Assembly (NCBI RefSeq): GCF_000739935.1
Contig: NZ_BBJU01000034.1
Location: 1 to 45,237, forward strand
Length of the DNA stretch: 45,237 nucleotides
DNA from: Agrobacterium rubi TR3 = NBRC 13261
GTDB lineage: Bacteria; Pseudomonadota; Alphaproteobacteria; Rhizobiales; Rhizobiaceae
Direction of reading: 5' to 3'
The notes under the pieces were generated by a model, which saw nothing but the letters and a program-made list of their open reading frames with translations, was not told where the DNA came from and did no database searches. Position numbers and translations under genes: made by a program. The stretch's first letter is position 1. Every line of letters starts with the position of its first letter. Below are positions 1-8,118 of this stretch, piece after piece.

Positions 1-282
1 GTCATGTCACCCCACACCACTGCTTGATCTTACACTGACGTATCCTGACAACTCGATTGGCGGCGGCACGTGAATACAGACCAACGACTGACGCCTGCCG
101 CGACAAACGGCGGTTTGGTTATAATGGTTACCGCGACGTCGCGCGCCGCTTTATGTTTAGAGCGCACGACAAGCCACACCATCCCATACGGTGAGCTCTT
201 TCAGTTTCGTCGCGTATAGTCTAAATAGTCAGTCTCAATGATACTCTGGTCGTACGGCAACGATCACTTCATAGGTTAAAAC
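1..282. other. No gene seen; upstream region of the cold-shock gene
   Basis: No convincing coding region is visible. The stretch carries the promoter and the 5' leader of the cold-shock gene that starts at 283. A short AGG lies about 8 nt before that ATG. Cold-shock mRNAs of this family often have long structured leaders, but I did not identify a specific fold here. Confidence 0.4.
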
Positions 283-486
283 ATGGCAACGGGTACTGTA
301 AAATTCTTCAACGATGACAAAGGCTTTGGATTCATCACGCCCGAAAATGGCGGACAGGATGTGTTCGTACATGTCTCTGCGCTGGAGCGGGGCAATTCGC
401 TTCGAGAGGGTGACAAGGTAACCTTTGAAGTCGGGCAGGACCGCAAGACAGGTAAGTCCAAAGCTGAGAACGTTTCGGTAATCTAG
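283..486 (+). CDS. cspA: Cold-shock protein, CspA family
   Basis: A 67-residue single cold-shock domain, the usual length for the family. The RNA-binding motifs are visible: RNP1 as KGFGFI at about residues 13-18, and RNP2 as VFVHVS at about 27-32. Proteins of this family bind single-stranded RNA and DNA in the cytoplasm, melting mRNA secondary structure in the cold or at growth transitions. The gene stands alone, with a non-coding leader upstream. Genomes of this group usually carry several paralogs, and I cannot say which one this is or whether it is cold-induced. Confidence 0.95.
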   Translation: MATGTVKFFNDDKGFGFITPENGGQDVFVHVSALERGNSLREGDKVTFEVGQDRKTGKSKAENVSVI

Positions 487-773
487 GCAAACGAGCGACG
501 GTATTTCAGTAACAGCCGACCTGGTCGTGAAACCTGGGCTATCTCCACCTTGGTTTCTCTATCTGGCCTTTTTTAACGCTCCCCCGCCCATAGCCTCCAG
601 GACAGACCGATAGGTTGCCGGACGGCACACAATGACAGCTTGGTCCTACAAGGTATACCGTCCGGTAGCCCCTCGGCTTTTCTGGCTTATGGAGTTCTTC
701 TTGCCACGGTCGTGGCACTACTGACGATAGTGCCGCGTTTCAACGTCCATTGATCTGTGTGGTTAGGATCGGT
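487..773. other. No intact gene; possible membrane-protein tail fragment
   Basis: No complete gene is visible. A T-run at 567-573 could end cspA transcription. CCGGACGG near 619 is repeated inverted as CCGTCCGG near 659. A reading frame ending with TGA near 752 encodes a hydrophobic helix (YGVLLATVVALLTIV), which looks like the last segment of a lost transporter, but no start or upstream homology is recognisable. Confidence 0.25.
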
Positions 774-1370
774 CTAGTCGATCAGGCCACGGAAGAGCAC
801 CTGCCCAATCAGTTCCTCGAGATCGGCACCTGGGACGCTCTGCGTCATCGCTGCAAGCCTGCCATCAATGATTAACGTCGCCAACCCGTGCATCAGGGAC
901 CAGCGGGTGCTCGCGACGATCAGCTTTTCAAGGCCGTTCTCTTCTAACATCTCTCCAGTACTTTGGCTCGAAAGGAGTGCAAAAGCCGCCAGGCCTGCGA
1001 CTGACAAGGAGGGAGAACACCAATCTAGTCGCTCCGAGCGGAACATCAGCAGAAAGATGCCTGGATGCGCGCGAGCAAACCGAATGTAACCGCGTCCAAG
1101 CGCTGCACTATAAGCGGATGGCCCGGCCTGAGCGGCCGGGTTGTTTACCTCTGCCAGCACGGTTTCTCGAAGCCGCACGAAACCTGAGGCTGCCAATTCT
1201 GTCAGCAAACCGGCGAGATCGCCAAAGTGGTGGGCTGGCGCACCGTGGGAGACGCCCGCTTCTCGAGCGGTGGCGCGCAACGTCAGCCCGTCGATGCCGT
1301 CGCGGTTCACAATGGTCTCCGCGGCGTCCAGCAGAGACTGGCGAAGTGATCCGTGATGATAAGGCTTCAT
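774..1370 (-). CDS. TetR/AcrR family transcriptional regulator
   Basis: A 198-residue regulator. Residues 1-50 form the TetR helix-turn-helix (HHGSLRQSLLDAAE, then TLRATAREAGVS), with the recognition helix around AGVSHGAPAHHF. The C-terminal ligand-binding half is of the WHG type. I prefer the ATG at 1370 because AAGGA lies 7 nt upstream; a TTG two codons earlier is possible. It is divergent from the gene at 1507. A perfect palindrome, TAGACA-G-TGTCTA, sits in the shared promoter at 1431-1443 and is the likely operator. Its targets are probably the divergent genes at 1507 and 1909; this is inference from position. Confidence 0.9.
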   Translation of the reverse strand: MKPYHHGSLRQSLLDAAETIVNRDGIDGLTLRATAREAGVSHGAPAHHFGDLAGLLTELAASGFVRLRETVLAEVNNPAAQAGPSAYSAALGRGYIRFARAHPGIFLLMFRSERLDWCSPSLSVAGLAAFALLSSQSTGEMLEENGLEKLIVASTRWSLMHGLATLIIDGRLAAMTQSVPGADLEELIGQVLFRGLID

Positions 1371-1430
1371 ACGCAATCCTTACACTGACTAGATTGTTCT
1401 TGACCAGAGTCAAATTTGCTGCCATCAATT

Positions 1431-1443
1431 TAGACAGTGTCTA
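1431..1443. promoter_or_regulatory. Putative TetR operator palindrome
   Basis: TAGACA-G-TGTCTA is a perfect 6+1+6 inverted repeat in the gap between the TetR gene (start 1370) and the divergent gene at 1507. Its position and symmetry fit autoregulation plus control of the divergent genes. Binding is inferred. Confidence 0.55.
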
Positions 1444-1506
1444 GATAAGGACGCTTGAATGTAGGCCGTGTGCTCATGCGGCACCGATCGGCTGGAAGGA
1501 TGACAA

Positions 1507-1848
1507 ATGACAATGGTCTACATATCGATCACCGGCCTTCGACTCAAAGGACGCCGCCATTTCTTCAAGTTCTGGTGGCACGCAATCAGATCAATGGCAC
1601 AGGCGAGAGGAGCCGAAGGTAACATCGCCGCAGATGCGCGCCTGATCAATGGCGTCCATCACACCAGGACAGTTTGGACGGACGAAGGTGCCATGCGCCG
1701 ATATCTCATCGCTGGCGCCCACATGAAGGCAATGAAAGCGTTCGGATCCATCGCGACAGGAAAGACACTTGGCTTTTATTCTCAGAGCGTTCCTGATTGG
1801 AGCGACGTGCATGAGACATGGCAAACAAGCGGCAAGCAAGTCAGATAA
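1507..1848 (+). CDS. Small dimeric alpha-beta barrel-like protein (ABM/DUF3291-like)
   Basis: A 113-residue cytoplasmic protein without a signal peptide or membrane segment. The pattern of a beta strand (VYISITGLRL), an amphipathic helix (FFKFWWHAIRSMAQA), a strand ending in HHTRTVWTDEGAMRRYL, and a second helix rich in A and M resembles antibiotic-biosynthesis-monooxygenase-like or DUF3291-like folds. A good ribosome site (GGAAGGA, 6 nt before ATG) supports the start. It lies 60 bp upstream of a ketopantoate-reductase-like gene and is divergent from a TetR regulator, so the pair probably forms a TetR-controlled unit. The substrate is unknown. Confidence 0.7.
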   Translation: MTMVYISITGLRLKGRRHFFKFWWHAIRSMAQARGAEGNIAADARLINGVHHTRTVWTDEGAMRRYLIAGAHMKAMKAFGSIATGKTLGFYSQSVPDWSDVHETWQTSGKQVR

Positions 1849-1908
1849 TCAAAGACTACTCCCCCTGGTAGGCATCCGGCGAACCCTCCTTCCGCAAGAA
1901 AGTAACCG

Positions 1909-2820
1909 ATGAACGCGTTTTCCACTTCATGCCCACTTCGCATCGCCGTGATTGGCGTTGGCGGCATCGGAAGCACTTTCGCCTTTCACCTGGCCAGTCG
2001 TGGTGGCCACGAGGTTATGGTCATTGCAAGACCAGGTTCCGACCGCCTTCGACAACTGCTGGCCGATAGCGGGATTGTCAGTACAAAGGGCGAGCATGTT
2101 GCAGTCGGCGTCAGTGACAAACTGGACGAAGATCAGCCCTACGATCTTGTCATCGTAACGTTGCTTGCCCATCAGGTCGATGCGGTGCTGCCGGCATTGC
2201 AAAGAAGTGCGGCCCGAAACATCCTCTTCATGTTCAACAATTTCGAACCCGAACGCCTCCAGGACGCGATCGGTACAGAGCGCAGCGCCTTCGGAATGCC
2301 CTTTGTGCAAGCCAGTTTCGATACTGATGGCAGACTGAAAGCCGTCGTCGGGGCCGCCGGACAGAAAACGAAACTGAGCGACCAGCGCTGGGTCGACCTG
2401 TTTTCGCAAGCGGGCCTCCCCGCCGTGCTCGAAACTGACATGCTGCTTTGGCTTCGATGCCACGCGCCGCTCTGCGTCGCATTCGAAAGCATCTCCATCG
2501 CAGGTGTAAGGCGTGGCACAGGCGCATCGTGGAAAGAAGCTTTGAACATCGCGCATGGCGTCTACGAGAGCTTCAGGCTGGTAAGAGGGCACGGCTACAG
2601 GCTCTATCCTTCGGGAAAGGCGTGGCTTGATAGAAGCCCGGCTTGGGTCCCCGCCAGTATGCTATGGTCCCTTTCGCGCATCCGTTCTTTTCGCGAACTT
2701 CTGGCCACAGGCGCAGGAGAATGCCGCGCATTGATTGATATAATGGCAGAGGCGGCTCCCCGCTCCGATAAAGCAATTTCTGTGGCAAAAATCCTGGCTA
2801 TGAAACCGGCTGATGGCTGA
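1909..2820 (+). CDS. Ketopantoate reductase-like (PanE/ApbA family) oxidoreductase
   Basis: A 303-residue protein with an N-terminal Rossmann fold. The NADP-binding GxGxxG motif is visible as GVGGIGSTFAFHLA at about residues 17-30, followed by a beta-alpha unit with ARPGS. The family reduces 2-dehydropantoate to pantoate with NADPH, but many PanE-like paralogs in accessory operons act on other 2-keto compounds. The C-terminal helical domain is present and the length is normal. The neighbourhood (small ABM-like protein plus TetR regulator) suggests a specialised paralog rather than the housekeeping panE. The ribosome site before the ATG is weak. Confidence 0.8.
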   Translation: MNAFSTSCPLRIAVIGVGGIGSTFAFHLASRGGHEVMVIARPGSDRLRQLLADSGIVSTKGEHVAVGVSDKLDEDQPYDLVIVTLLAHQVDAVLPALQRSAARNILFMFNNFEPERLQDAIGTERSAFGMPFVQASFDTDGRLKAVVGAAGQKTKLSDQRWVDLFSQAGLPAVLETDMLLWLRCHAPLCVAFESISIAGVRRGTGASWKEALNIAHGVYESFRLVRGHGYRLYPSGKAWLDRSPAWVPASMLWSLSRIRSFRELLATGAGECRALIDIMAEAAPRSDKAISVAKILAMKPADG

Positions 2821-2999
2821 TCCGGGCGCGCGCAGACCTCACCACGGTTGAACTGTGAATAGTTCGGCTTTGATCACAAGTTCGGACGGCGTGTGCTATC
2901 GAACAGAAGCGGAAGCGTCGATCTTCAGCTCTCGCCATTCATCATCCCGCCGACAAAACGATATCTGGCCCCGTCAGTAAGACGGAGCCTAATCCGAAC

Positions 3000-3971
3000 T
3001 CAGTAATTGGCACTGTAAACTAGCGGTACCCAGTCGTAGTTCACCTCGTCGCGCCGGACATGGCCAATGCCAGGAAAGGCGTGATGGGCGCCGCCCACGA
3101 GATATTCCTGATCGGCTGCCTCGGCAAAAGCAACGGAGCGTGCGGCGGCCGCCATCGTCTGGTCCACGTCGAAATCGACGGTGACCTCCGGATGGTCATA
3201 TTGCAGCACGTCACCATGCGCGATATCACCCCAGAAGACGATCTTCTCGCCCTGACTTTCCACGAAGACGCCACTGTGTCCTGGGGTATGGCCAGCGCGC
3301 AGCACCGAGCCAAAACCAGGTAAAGGGGCGGCATCATCTTCAAAGGTTTTGAACTTCTTTGCATCTACGTAAGGGCTGACGCATAGCTCGGCCTGAGCAA
3401 TCTGCGGACCCAAAACCTTGTCAGCCTTGGCTTGGGCATCGGCTTTCAACCAGAACTCGGCTTCGCGACGGTTGACGTGCAGGATCGCGTTTTCGAACAC
3501 CCGCTTGCCATTGGCAATAAGTCCGCCGGAATGGTCAGCATGGATGTGCGTGAGGATGACGTCGTCAATCTGATCCGCCCTGTAACCCGCGGCCTCGATG
3601 TTGGAGACGAGTTTGCCAAGCGCCGGTCCCATAAGATCACCCGTGCCAGCGTCGATCAGAACGAGCCTGTCGCCGGTGTTGACCAGAAAAGCGTTGACCG
3701 AAATTTCCGAACCCGCCTGAAAATGACCGGCGAGATAGGTTTCTGCGTCACTTTCGGTGATGTGCTTGTATATTTTCGACATCGGCAGCTTCACCGTACC
3801 GTCAGAGAGCGCGGTGATCTCGTAGTCACCGAGTTTCATGCGATAAAAGCTGGCGGCTTGTTTACCAACCATTGGCGCCTTGGCCAAGGCGACGGCTGGC
3901 AAGCTGGTCATGGCACCTGCAGCAAGGGCTGCGCCTGCTGTGCTGATGAGAAGGGAACGACGGGTCTGCAT
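3000..3971 (-). CDS. Exported metallo-beta-lactamase-fold hydrolase
   Basis: The metal-binding motif THIHADHSGG (H142, H144, D146, H147) marks this 323-residue protein as a metallo-beta-lactamase superfamily enzyme; a third His region follows at GHTPGHSG, and an Asp at WGDIAHGD. The first 30 residues, MQTRRSLLIS then an A-rich stretch ending VALA, look like a twin-arginine signal, so it should act in the periplasm. I chose the ATG at 3971 because AGGAG lies 6 nt upstream; longer readings to 4208 would run through the LysR promoter. It is divergent from the LysR regulator at 4074. Substrates in this family include lactones and beta-lactams; the actual one is unknown. Confidence 0.88.
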   Translation of the reverse strand: MQTRRSLLISTAGAALAAGAMTSLPAVALAKAPMVGKQAASFYRMKLGDYEITALSDGTVKLPMSKIYKHITESDAETYLAGHFQAGSEISVNAFLVNTGDRLVLIDAGTGDLMGPALGKLVSNIEAAGYRADQIDDVILTHIHADHSGGLIANGKRVFENAILHVNRREAEFWLKADAQAKADKVLGPQIAQAELCVSPYVDAKKFKTFEDDAAPLPGFGSVLRAGHTPGHSGVFVESQGEKIVFWGDIAHGDVLQYDHPEVTVDFDVDQTMAAAARSVAFAEAADQEYLVGGAHHAFPGIGHVRRDEVNYDWVPLVYSANY

Positions 3972-4073
3972 GGGAACTCCTGGGCGCTGCGCGGCTTGTT
4001 GACGATAAGGTCTTGGAACTGACCTGCAGAGCACGTATGTATCGCGGCACCAGCAATCAAATCGATGTGGCTC

Positions 4074-5060
4074 ATGACGACTATCGATCATTTCAATCTG
4101 CGTTCTTTTGATCTCAACCTTCTCGTGGCCTTCGACGCCCTCATTGCGGAGGGGAATGTCACCAAAGCCGCTCGACGGCTGAAGATTCAGCAGCCTGCTA
4201 TGAGCCATTCCCTTTCAACGCTTCGGGTCCTGCTGCAGGACGAATTGTTTATTCGGGTCGGCCAGGTGATGCAGCCGACAGCTCGGGCGCGCAGCTTGGC
4301 CGCCCCTGTCCGCCATGCCCTTCGCCAGGCACAGATGGCGCTGACCGGCAACTTTGCGTTTGATCCTACGACGGAAGAACGGACGTTTCGCATCGCCATG
4401 TCTCCCGAAATCGAGTTGCTGCTGATCCCCGAACTGACGATGCGCCTGCGACGCGACGCACCCGGCATCAAGGTTCTGGCCAGGGTCTTTCCATATGAGG
4501 CGATGGAGCCTTCGCTCGAAGATGGCAGCATAGATGTCGCGGTCGGATGTACCTACACGAAGACGAGCCGACGGTATTTTGAGACACTCTACGAACCGGA
4601 AATGGCTTGCTGCTATAATCCAGCGTTGCTGGCCTTATCGAACCCGGTGGAACTCTCGGACTATTTATCAGCAGAGCATGCGACCATCTCCCAGAACGAG
4701 ACATTACAGGGTTGCATCAAGGACGCCTTGGAATTGGCCGGTGTCGAACTGAACGTGATAACAGCAGCACCCGGCTACATGTCGGTGCTATCGACGGCGC
4801 AGGTCGCACCGGTGATTGCCACCGTGCCGAGCAGGATTGCAGATCGTTACGCTGCACTTCTCGGCCTCGAAGTCAGCCCGGTACCCGTGAGGCTGTCGTT
4901 TCCGGCGGTGAGAATGGTCTGGGCGAGCCACGCCGATGGCGATCCTGCAAACGGCTGGCTTCGGCATCAAATTCGCGACATCCTTGGCAGCACCGTAGAC
5001 CGCCACCAGAATTCAGATGTCCCGGTTAGCGGTGACAGCGTCGTTCCCCATCATTCGTGA
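4074..5060 (+). CDS. LysR family transcriptional regulator
   Basis: A LysR-type regulator of about 328 residues. The N-terminal winged helix-turn-helix reads FDLNLLVAFDALIAEGN, then VTKAARRLKIQQPAMSHSL. The C-terminal co-inducer domain of periplasmic-binding-protein type starts around EERTFRIAMSPEIELLLIP. It looks like the NodD/PcpR branch (RSFDLNLLVAFDAL opening). An ATG at 4065 is an alternative start. It is divergent from the exported metallo-hydrolase, with about 100 bp between them, and probably controls it. The C-terminal tail (about 20 residues) is longer than usual. Confidence 0.9.
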   Translation: MTTIDHFNLRSFDLNLLVAFDALIAEGNVTKAARRLKIQQPAMSHSLSTLRVLLQDELFIRVGQVMQPTARARSLAAPVRHALRQAQMALTGNFAFDPTTEERTFRIAMSPEIELLLIPELTMRLRRDAPGIKVLARVFPYEAMEPSLEDGSIDVAVGCTYTKTSRRYFETLYEPEMACCYNPALLALSNPVELSDYLSAEHATISQNETLQGCIKDALELAGVELNVITAAPGYMSVLSTAQVAPVIATVPSRIADRYAALLGLEVSPVPVRLSFPAVRMVWASHADGDPANGWLRHQIRDILGSTVDRHQNSDVPVSGDSVVPHHS

Positions 5061-5327
5061 AATTGTCATGGTTCTCACAAAGATACGTCGCTTTCACACC
5101 GATAAGAGATAACAATATATCGCCTTGAATGAAATCGAACCGCCGACCCTTAGTTCAGTGGTTCTGTCTGTCTGAAATTTCGAATTTCCCAACTATTTGC
5201 TCTTCGAAATGGCCGACTTGGTTCGGCGATCTTCACAGCTTTGCGCCCATTGCGGTCATTGTCAGCAATGTCAAAACGCGCGAAGAAAGCGATATTTCGA
5301 AACGGAATTTTACATGAGGAAATGACA

Positions 5328-6065
5328 ATGGGCCGCTTTAACGACAAACGGATTCTAATCACCGGTGGCACAAACGGCATGGGTTTGGCCGGGGCACGGC
5401 GCGTCATCGCCGAAGGTGGTACGGTCCTTTTGACAGGATTGAACGAGGAGCGTCTCACGTCTGCGAAACTGGAGTTTCAAGAAAACGCTGTAATTATTAA
5501 AAACGACGCTGCAGAAACGACGGCTACGGCTTTGGCGCAAGCTGTTGCTTCGGTGGGTCCGTTGGATGGTCTATGGCTCAACGCTGCTTTTGCAGCGCTC
5601 GGTTCGCCGGAAGAGTTGGTCGCTAGCGAGTTCGACCGTATGATGGCAACGAACGTGCGCGGCCCGATGCTTCAACTCGCCGCACTTTCTCCCCACCTTT
5701 CAGACGGAGCGTCGGTTGTCGTTACATCGTCCAGCTCGATCTACGAAGGTGCGGCAGCAACTGGTCTCTATGCCGCAACAAAAGGAGCAGTTGTCGCAAT
5801 GGCTAGGTCGTGGGCTACCGCCCTCGCTCCGCGTGGAATTCGAGTAAACACGCTTGTGCCCGGACCGATTGAGACGAATTTTCGAAGCTTTCTTCCGGAG
5901 GAAGCACGACAGGGTTTCGAGAGCTTTGTCGTGAATCAAGTTCCTCTTGGCCGAGTTGGCACCCCCGAGGAGGCTGCTGCCGTCGCCCTTTTCCTTCTTT
6001 CCTCGGATTCGTCCTACGTCACGGGAAGCCAATATGCAGTTGATGGCGGGTTGATCATGCAATGA
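5328..6065 (+). CDS. Short-chain dehydrogenase/reductase (SDR)
   Basis: A classical SDR of 245 residues. The cofactor motif GGTNGMG lies at residues 13-19, the NNAG-equivalent is LNAAF at 84-88, and the catalytic Tyr148 and Lys152 are in YAATK, with serines just before them (TSSSS). The ending VTGSQYAVDGGLIMQ is typical. GAGGA at 5316-5320 sits 7 nt before the ATG at 5328 and only 1 nt before the ATG at 5322, so 5328 is preferred. It is an NAD(P)-dependent reductase of unknown substrate. It follows the LysR gene on the same strand after about 270 bp, so it may have its own promoter. Confidence 0.9.
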   Translation: MGRFNDKRILITGGTNGMGLAGARRVIAEGGTVLLTGLNEERLTSAKLEFQENAVIIKNDAAETTATALAQAVASVGPLDGLWLNAAFAALGSPEELVASEFDRMMATNVRGPMLQLAALSPHLSDGASVVVTSSSSIYEGAAATGLYAATKGAVVAMARSWATALAPRGIRVNTLVPGPIETNFRSFLPEEARQGFESFVVNQVPLGRVGTPEEAAAVALFLLSSDSSYVTGSQYAVDGGLIMQ

Positions 6066-6205
6066 CGGTCTGGGCCACAAGTCGTCATGGCCCGAATGCT
6101 TCAATGGAGACAAGGCTTCACATATTGATCTCGGTCGTAGGCCCCATCGCCGGAAGCGGTGGGGCCGATGATTGGTTTGCCGGAGGCGTTGGTGTCTCAC
6201 GACTT

Positions 6206-6345
6206 TCGCCTGTGACAGCCGGGCTCCTGGCGCAAATCCTCGCGCCCTTCCGGAACAGGCGATCATAAGCGCGATGACGAGCAGAACGGTCAGTGCCCAT
6301 GGAAACGCCGTAGGGCCATAGGCGTCCAAAAGAATGCCGCCCATA
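6206..6345 (-). pseudogene. Probable MFS transporter C-terminal relic
   Basis: Read on the minus strand, this stretch encodes MGGILLDAYGPTAFPW and then a hydrophobic helix (ALTVLLVIALMIA). It resembles the start of the last two-helix hairpin of drug-efflux MFS transporters (GGLLLDxxGxxxxPW). An in-frame TGA precedes it, and a related-looking tail continues in another frame, so only a fragment is left. It is divergent from a TetR relic at 6430-6691, the usual partner of such transporters. Assignment rests on a short match. Confidence 0.35.
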
Positions 6346-6429
6346 TCGAGACAGCTCTGAGGCTTTCAGGACAGACGCAAACCGACAAGACGCACCCGCC
6401 AGGATGCCTAACGATCCTCGGGGGCCAGC

Positions 6430-6691
6430 AATTGCGCGCCGAAAAATCATCACGTAGATGATCTGTTAGCAGCCGACCGGATGCGAAATCGTGCGGCCAT
6501 CGAAACTTGCATAAGGCGTGCGGTCGATGCGGGAGAGCTTGTCAGCAGCACGAATGTTCGGGCTGGCGAGCCTGTTTCATACCTTTCTAATGAGAATCGC
6601 ACGTGAAGCACGTGACGGCGGTGATGGCGGCGATCTCACCGATGCCGTCACGGAACTGATGCAGATATGGGATTTGCACATGGCGGCGTGA
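6430..6691 (+). pseudogene. TetR family regulator relic (C-terminal part, frameshifted)
   Basis: Two frames together spell the C-terminal end of a TetR/AcrR regulator. The first reads MRNRAAIETCIRRAVDAGEL (near 6480-6540). After a frameshift near 6570-6580 the second reads FHTFLMRIAREARDGGD and then LTDAVTELMQIWD, ending at the TGA at 6689-6691. Known family members have the two parts joined (AVDAGEL...FLxGIAIQARDGA...AVDxAMxxW). The helix-turn-helix is missing, so the gene is dead. It probably controlled the MFS gene whose relic lies on its left. Confidence 0.65.
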
Positions 6692-6864
6692 AGGCTGGCC
6701 CTTAGCTTGGCCAAAGTGCCTGGGCGGCCGCCATCGTCGGAAAGATCATCTGATAGGCCAAGGTGACCCAGCACAGCAGGAGAGACTTTGGAAGTTAATC
6801 CATTGAACCTTGACGAACCAAAGTGGTTCAACGATATTCAAGGGGAACAAGAGGGTGTCTTTTC

Positions 6865-7110
6865 ATGACCGCATTCACGATCCGCGTCCCAGACGAGGTG
6901 GCCAACCGCCTGAACGAGATTGCTCAAAAGCTCGACCGTTCCCGCTCTTACATGGCAGCGCAGGCCATTGAAGATTTCGTTTCACGCGAAGAATGGCAGC
7001 TTGCGGAAATTGAAGCCGGAATTGCCGAGGCGGACCGGGGCGAATTCGCAAGTGATGAAGACGTGGCACGCGTAATCGGTAAATATATCAAGGCGACTGC
7101 TCAGTCATGA
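6865..7110 (+). CDS. Antitoxin, ribbon-helix-helix (CopG/ParD-like)
   Basis: An 81-residue protein. The N-terminal ribbon-helix-helix reads FTIRVPDEVANRLNEIAQKL then DRSRSYMAAQAIEDFV. The acidic C-terminal tail should wrap the toxin. I chose the ATG at 6865 because the RHH strand begins immediately after it and GAGGG lies upstream. Its stop overlaps the toxin start by 4 nt (ATGA), the standard antitoxin-first arrangement. Such antitoxins repress their own operon and neutralise the toxin by direct binding. Confidence 0.88.
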   Translation: MTAFTIRVPDEVANRLNEIAQKLDRSRSYMAAQAIEDFVSREEWQLAEIEAGIAEADRGEFASDEDVARVIGKYIKATAQS

Positions 7111-7397
7111 AGCAGAAGCGCATTCGCTGGACAGTGCGCGCGTTGCAGCGTCTTGACGAAATTGGTGCGTACATTGAGCAAGAAGACCCCGATGCCGCTG
7201 CGCGGGTCGTTGCACGGATTGTAGCGTCCGTCGATATGTTGGCAGAGCATCCGACCGCTGGTCGTATCGGTCGCATAACCGGCACGCGCGAAGTTGTTTT
7301 GTCCGACATTCCCTATATCATCCCTTATCGAGTTCGGCAGGACATCGAGATTATTACAGTGATGCACGCCTCGCAGAAATGGCCGAAAAGGCTGTAG
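7107..7397 (+). CDS. Toxin of the RelE/ParE superfamily
   Basis: A 96-residue toxin. The family pattern is visible: an N-terminal strand and helices (IRWTVRALQRLDEIGAYI), then HPTAGRIGRITGTREVVLSD, and a C-terminal strand IEIITVMHASQKWP. ParE-type members poison DNA gyrase and RelE-type members cut mRNA on the ribosome; sequence alone does not decide. It overlaps the antitoxin stop by 4 nt. It is clearly related to the second toxin at 7500-7793, which is convergent to it. Confidence 0.88.
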   Translation: MKQKRIRWTVRALQRLDEIGAYIEQEDPDAAARVVARIVASVDMLAEHPTAGRIGRITGTREVVLSDIPYIIPYRVRQDIEIITVMHASQKWPKRL

Positions 7398-7444
7398 AAA
7401 CAGTGCGTCACGTGGATGGACGTCGGCAGTTAGGATCTGCCAAC

Positions 7445-7464
7445 GCCTTGAAAGGAATCGAACC
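7445..7464 (+). repeat. T-arm-like intergenic repeat, copy 1
   Basis: GCCTTGAAAGGAATCGAACC. It is one of six related copies in the window. The reverse strand reads GGTTCGATTCC, like the T-arm of a tRNA, but no tRNA cloverleaf can be folded around it. It lies between the two convergent toxin genes. Confidence 0.6.
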
Positions 7465-7499
7465 GCAAACGTCTTAATCCGAAAGCTATCAGGCTTAGG

Positions 7500-7793
7500 C
7501 TAACTGGTTGAAAGAGCTTCAGGCCATTCCTGAGCCCCGTGCAAGACACGCAGTACTCGAACCGTAGCTTCTGTGATTGTGTACGCTGCGACGTAAGGCG
7601 TTCCGCTGATTACAAGCTCACGTGTCCCAGCAATTCTCCCGACTCTGCCACTTGCTGGAAAATCGATCAGGCGACGGACTGCGACGACGATACGTTCGTC
7701 GACCAAAATGGCGGCGGCCGGGTTCTCCAACTCGATAAAAGTAAAAATTGCATCGCGATCCGATAAGGCAAACGCAGACCAGGTTAGTCTCAA
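7500..7793 (-). CDS. Toxin of the RelE/ParE superfamily, second pair
   Basis: A 97-residue toxin starting with TTG, which overlaps the antitoxin stop (TTGA). It shares the motif GRVGRIAGTRELVISGTPYV and the end VLHGAQEWPEAL with the toxin at 7107-7397 (GRIGRITGTREVVLSDIPYI, HASQKWPKRL), so the two are paralogs. Its antitoxin belongs to a different family (RelB/DinJ-like). The two toxin genes converge, with 102 bp between their stops. The biochemical target is not decided by the sequence. Confidence 0.87.
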   Translation of the reverse strand: MRLTWSAFALSDRDAIFTFIELENPAAAILVDERIVVAVRRLIDFPASGRVGRIAGTRELVISGTPYVAAYTITEATVRVLRVLHGAQEWPEALSTS

Positions 7794-8098
7794 GACGTTA
7801 TACCCGCCGCCTTATTGCGCGCAGTCTGCCGACGCTTTTCGAAATGAGCCTCGACTTCATCGTCGGAAATATCCGGCCTTGTATCATTCAGCGCCTCAAG
7901 CACCTTGGCACGAAACCAAGTATCATGAGCCTCGCTGCCTGAAATAAGTTCAAGCGGCAATACGCCCTCGTTGGCGGTTCTCGTCAGCAATATGCGAACC
8001 GCGTCTGACACCGTAAGTCCCATACCTTCAAGAACTAGGGACGCCCGGTCACGAACGTCAGCATCGATACGAGTTTGGACGAGCGCATTGGCAGCCAT
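7790..8098 (-). CDS. Antitoxin, RelB/DinJ family
   Basis: About 102 residues. The N-terminus (ALVQTRIDADVRDRASLVLE then GMGLTVSDAVRILLTRTANE) is the ribbon-helix-helix of RelB/DinJ antitoxins. The C-terminal half, DTRPDISDDEVEAHFEKRR, is the toxin-binding tail. I prefer the ATG at 8098 because GGAG lies 6 nt upstream; a GTG one codon earlier is possible. It is the first gene of the minus-strand pair and its stop overlaps the toxin start. Confidence 0.88.
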   Translation of the reverse strand: MAANALVQTRIDADVRDRASLVLEGMGLTVSDAVRILLTRTANEGVLPLELISGSEAHDTWFRAKVLEALNDTRPDISDDEVEAHFEKRRQTARNKAAGITS

Positions 8099-8118
8099 CA
8101 CTATCTCCAGATTGATAT

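Noticed and set aside
1927..2592. A 221-codon open frame on the minus strand
   Set aside because: It is antisense to the ketopantoate-reductase-like gene, which has a clear Rossmann fold.
3432..4022. A 196-codon open frame on the + strand
   Set aside because: It is antisense to the metallo-beta-lactamase-fold gene and has no domain or ribosome site.
7400..7500. Possible tRNA gene on the minus strand around GGTTCGATTCC
   Set aside because: The T-loop-like core is present, but the stem does not pair well and no anticodon arm or acceptor stem can be formed.
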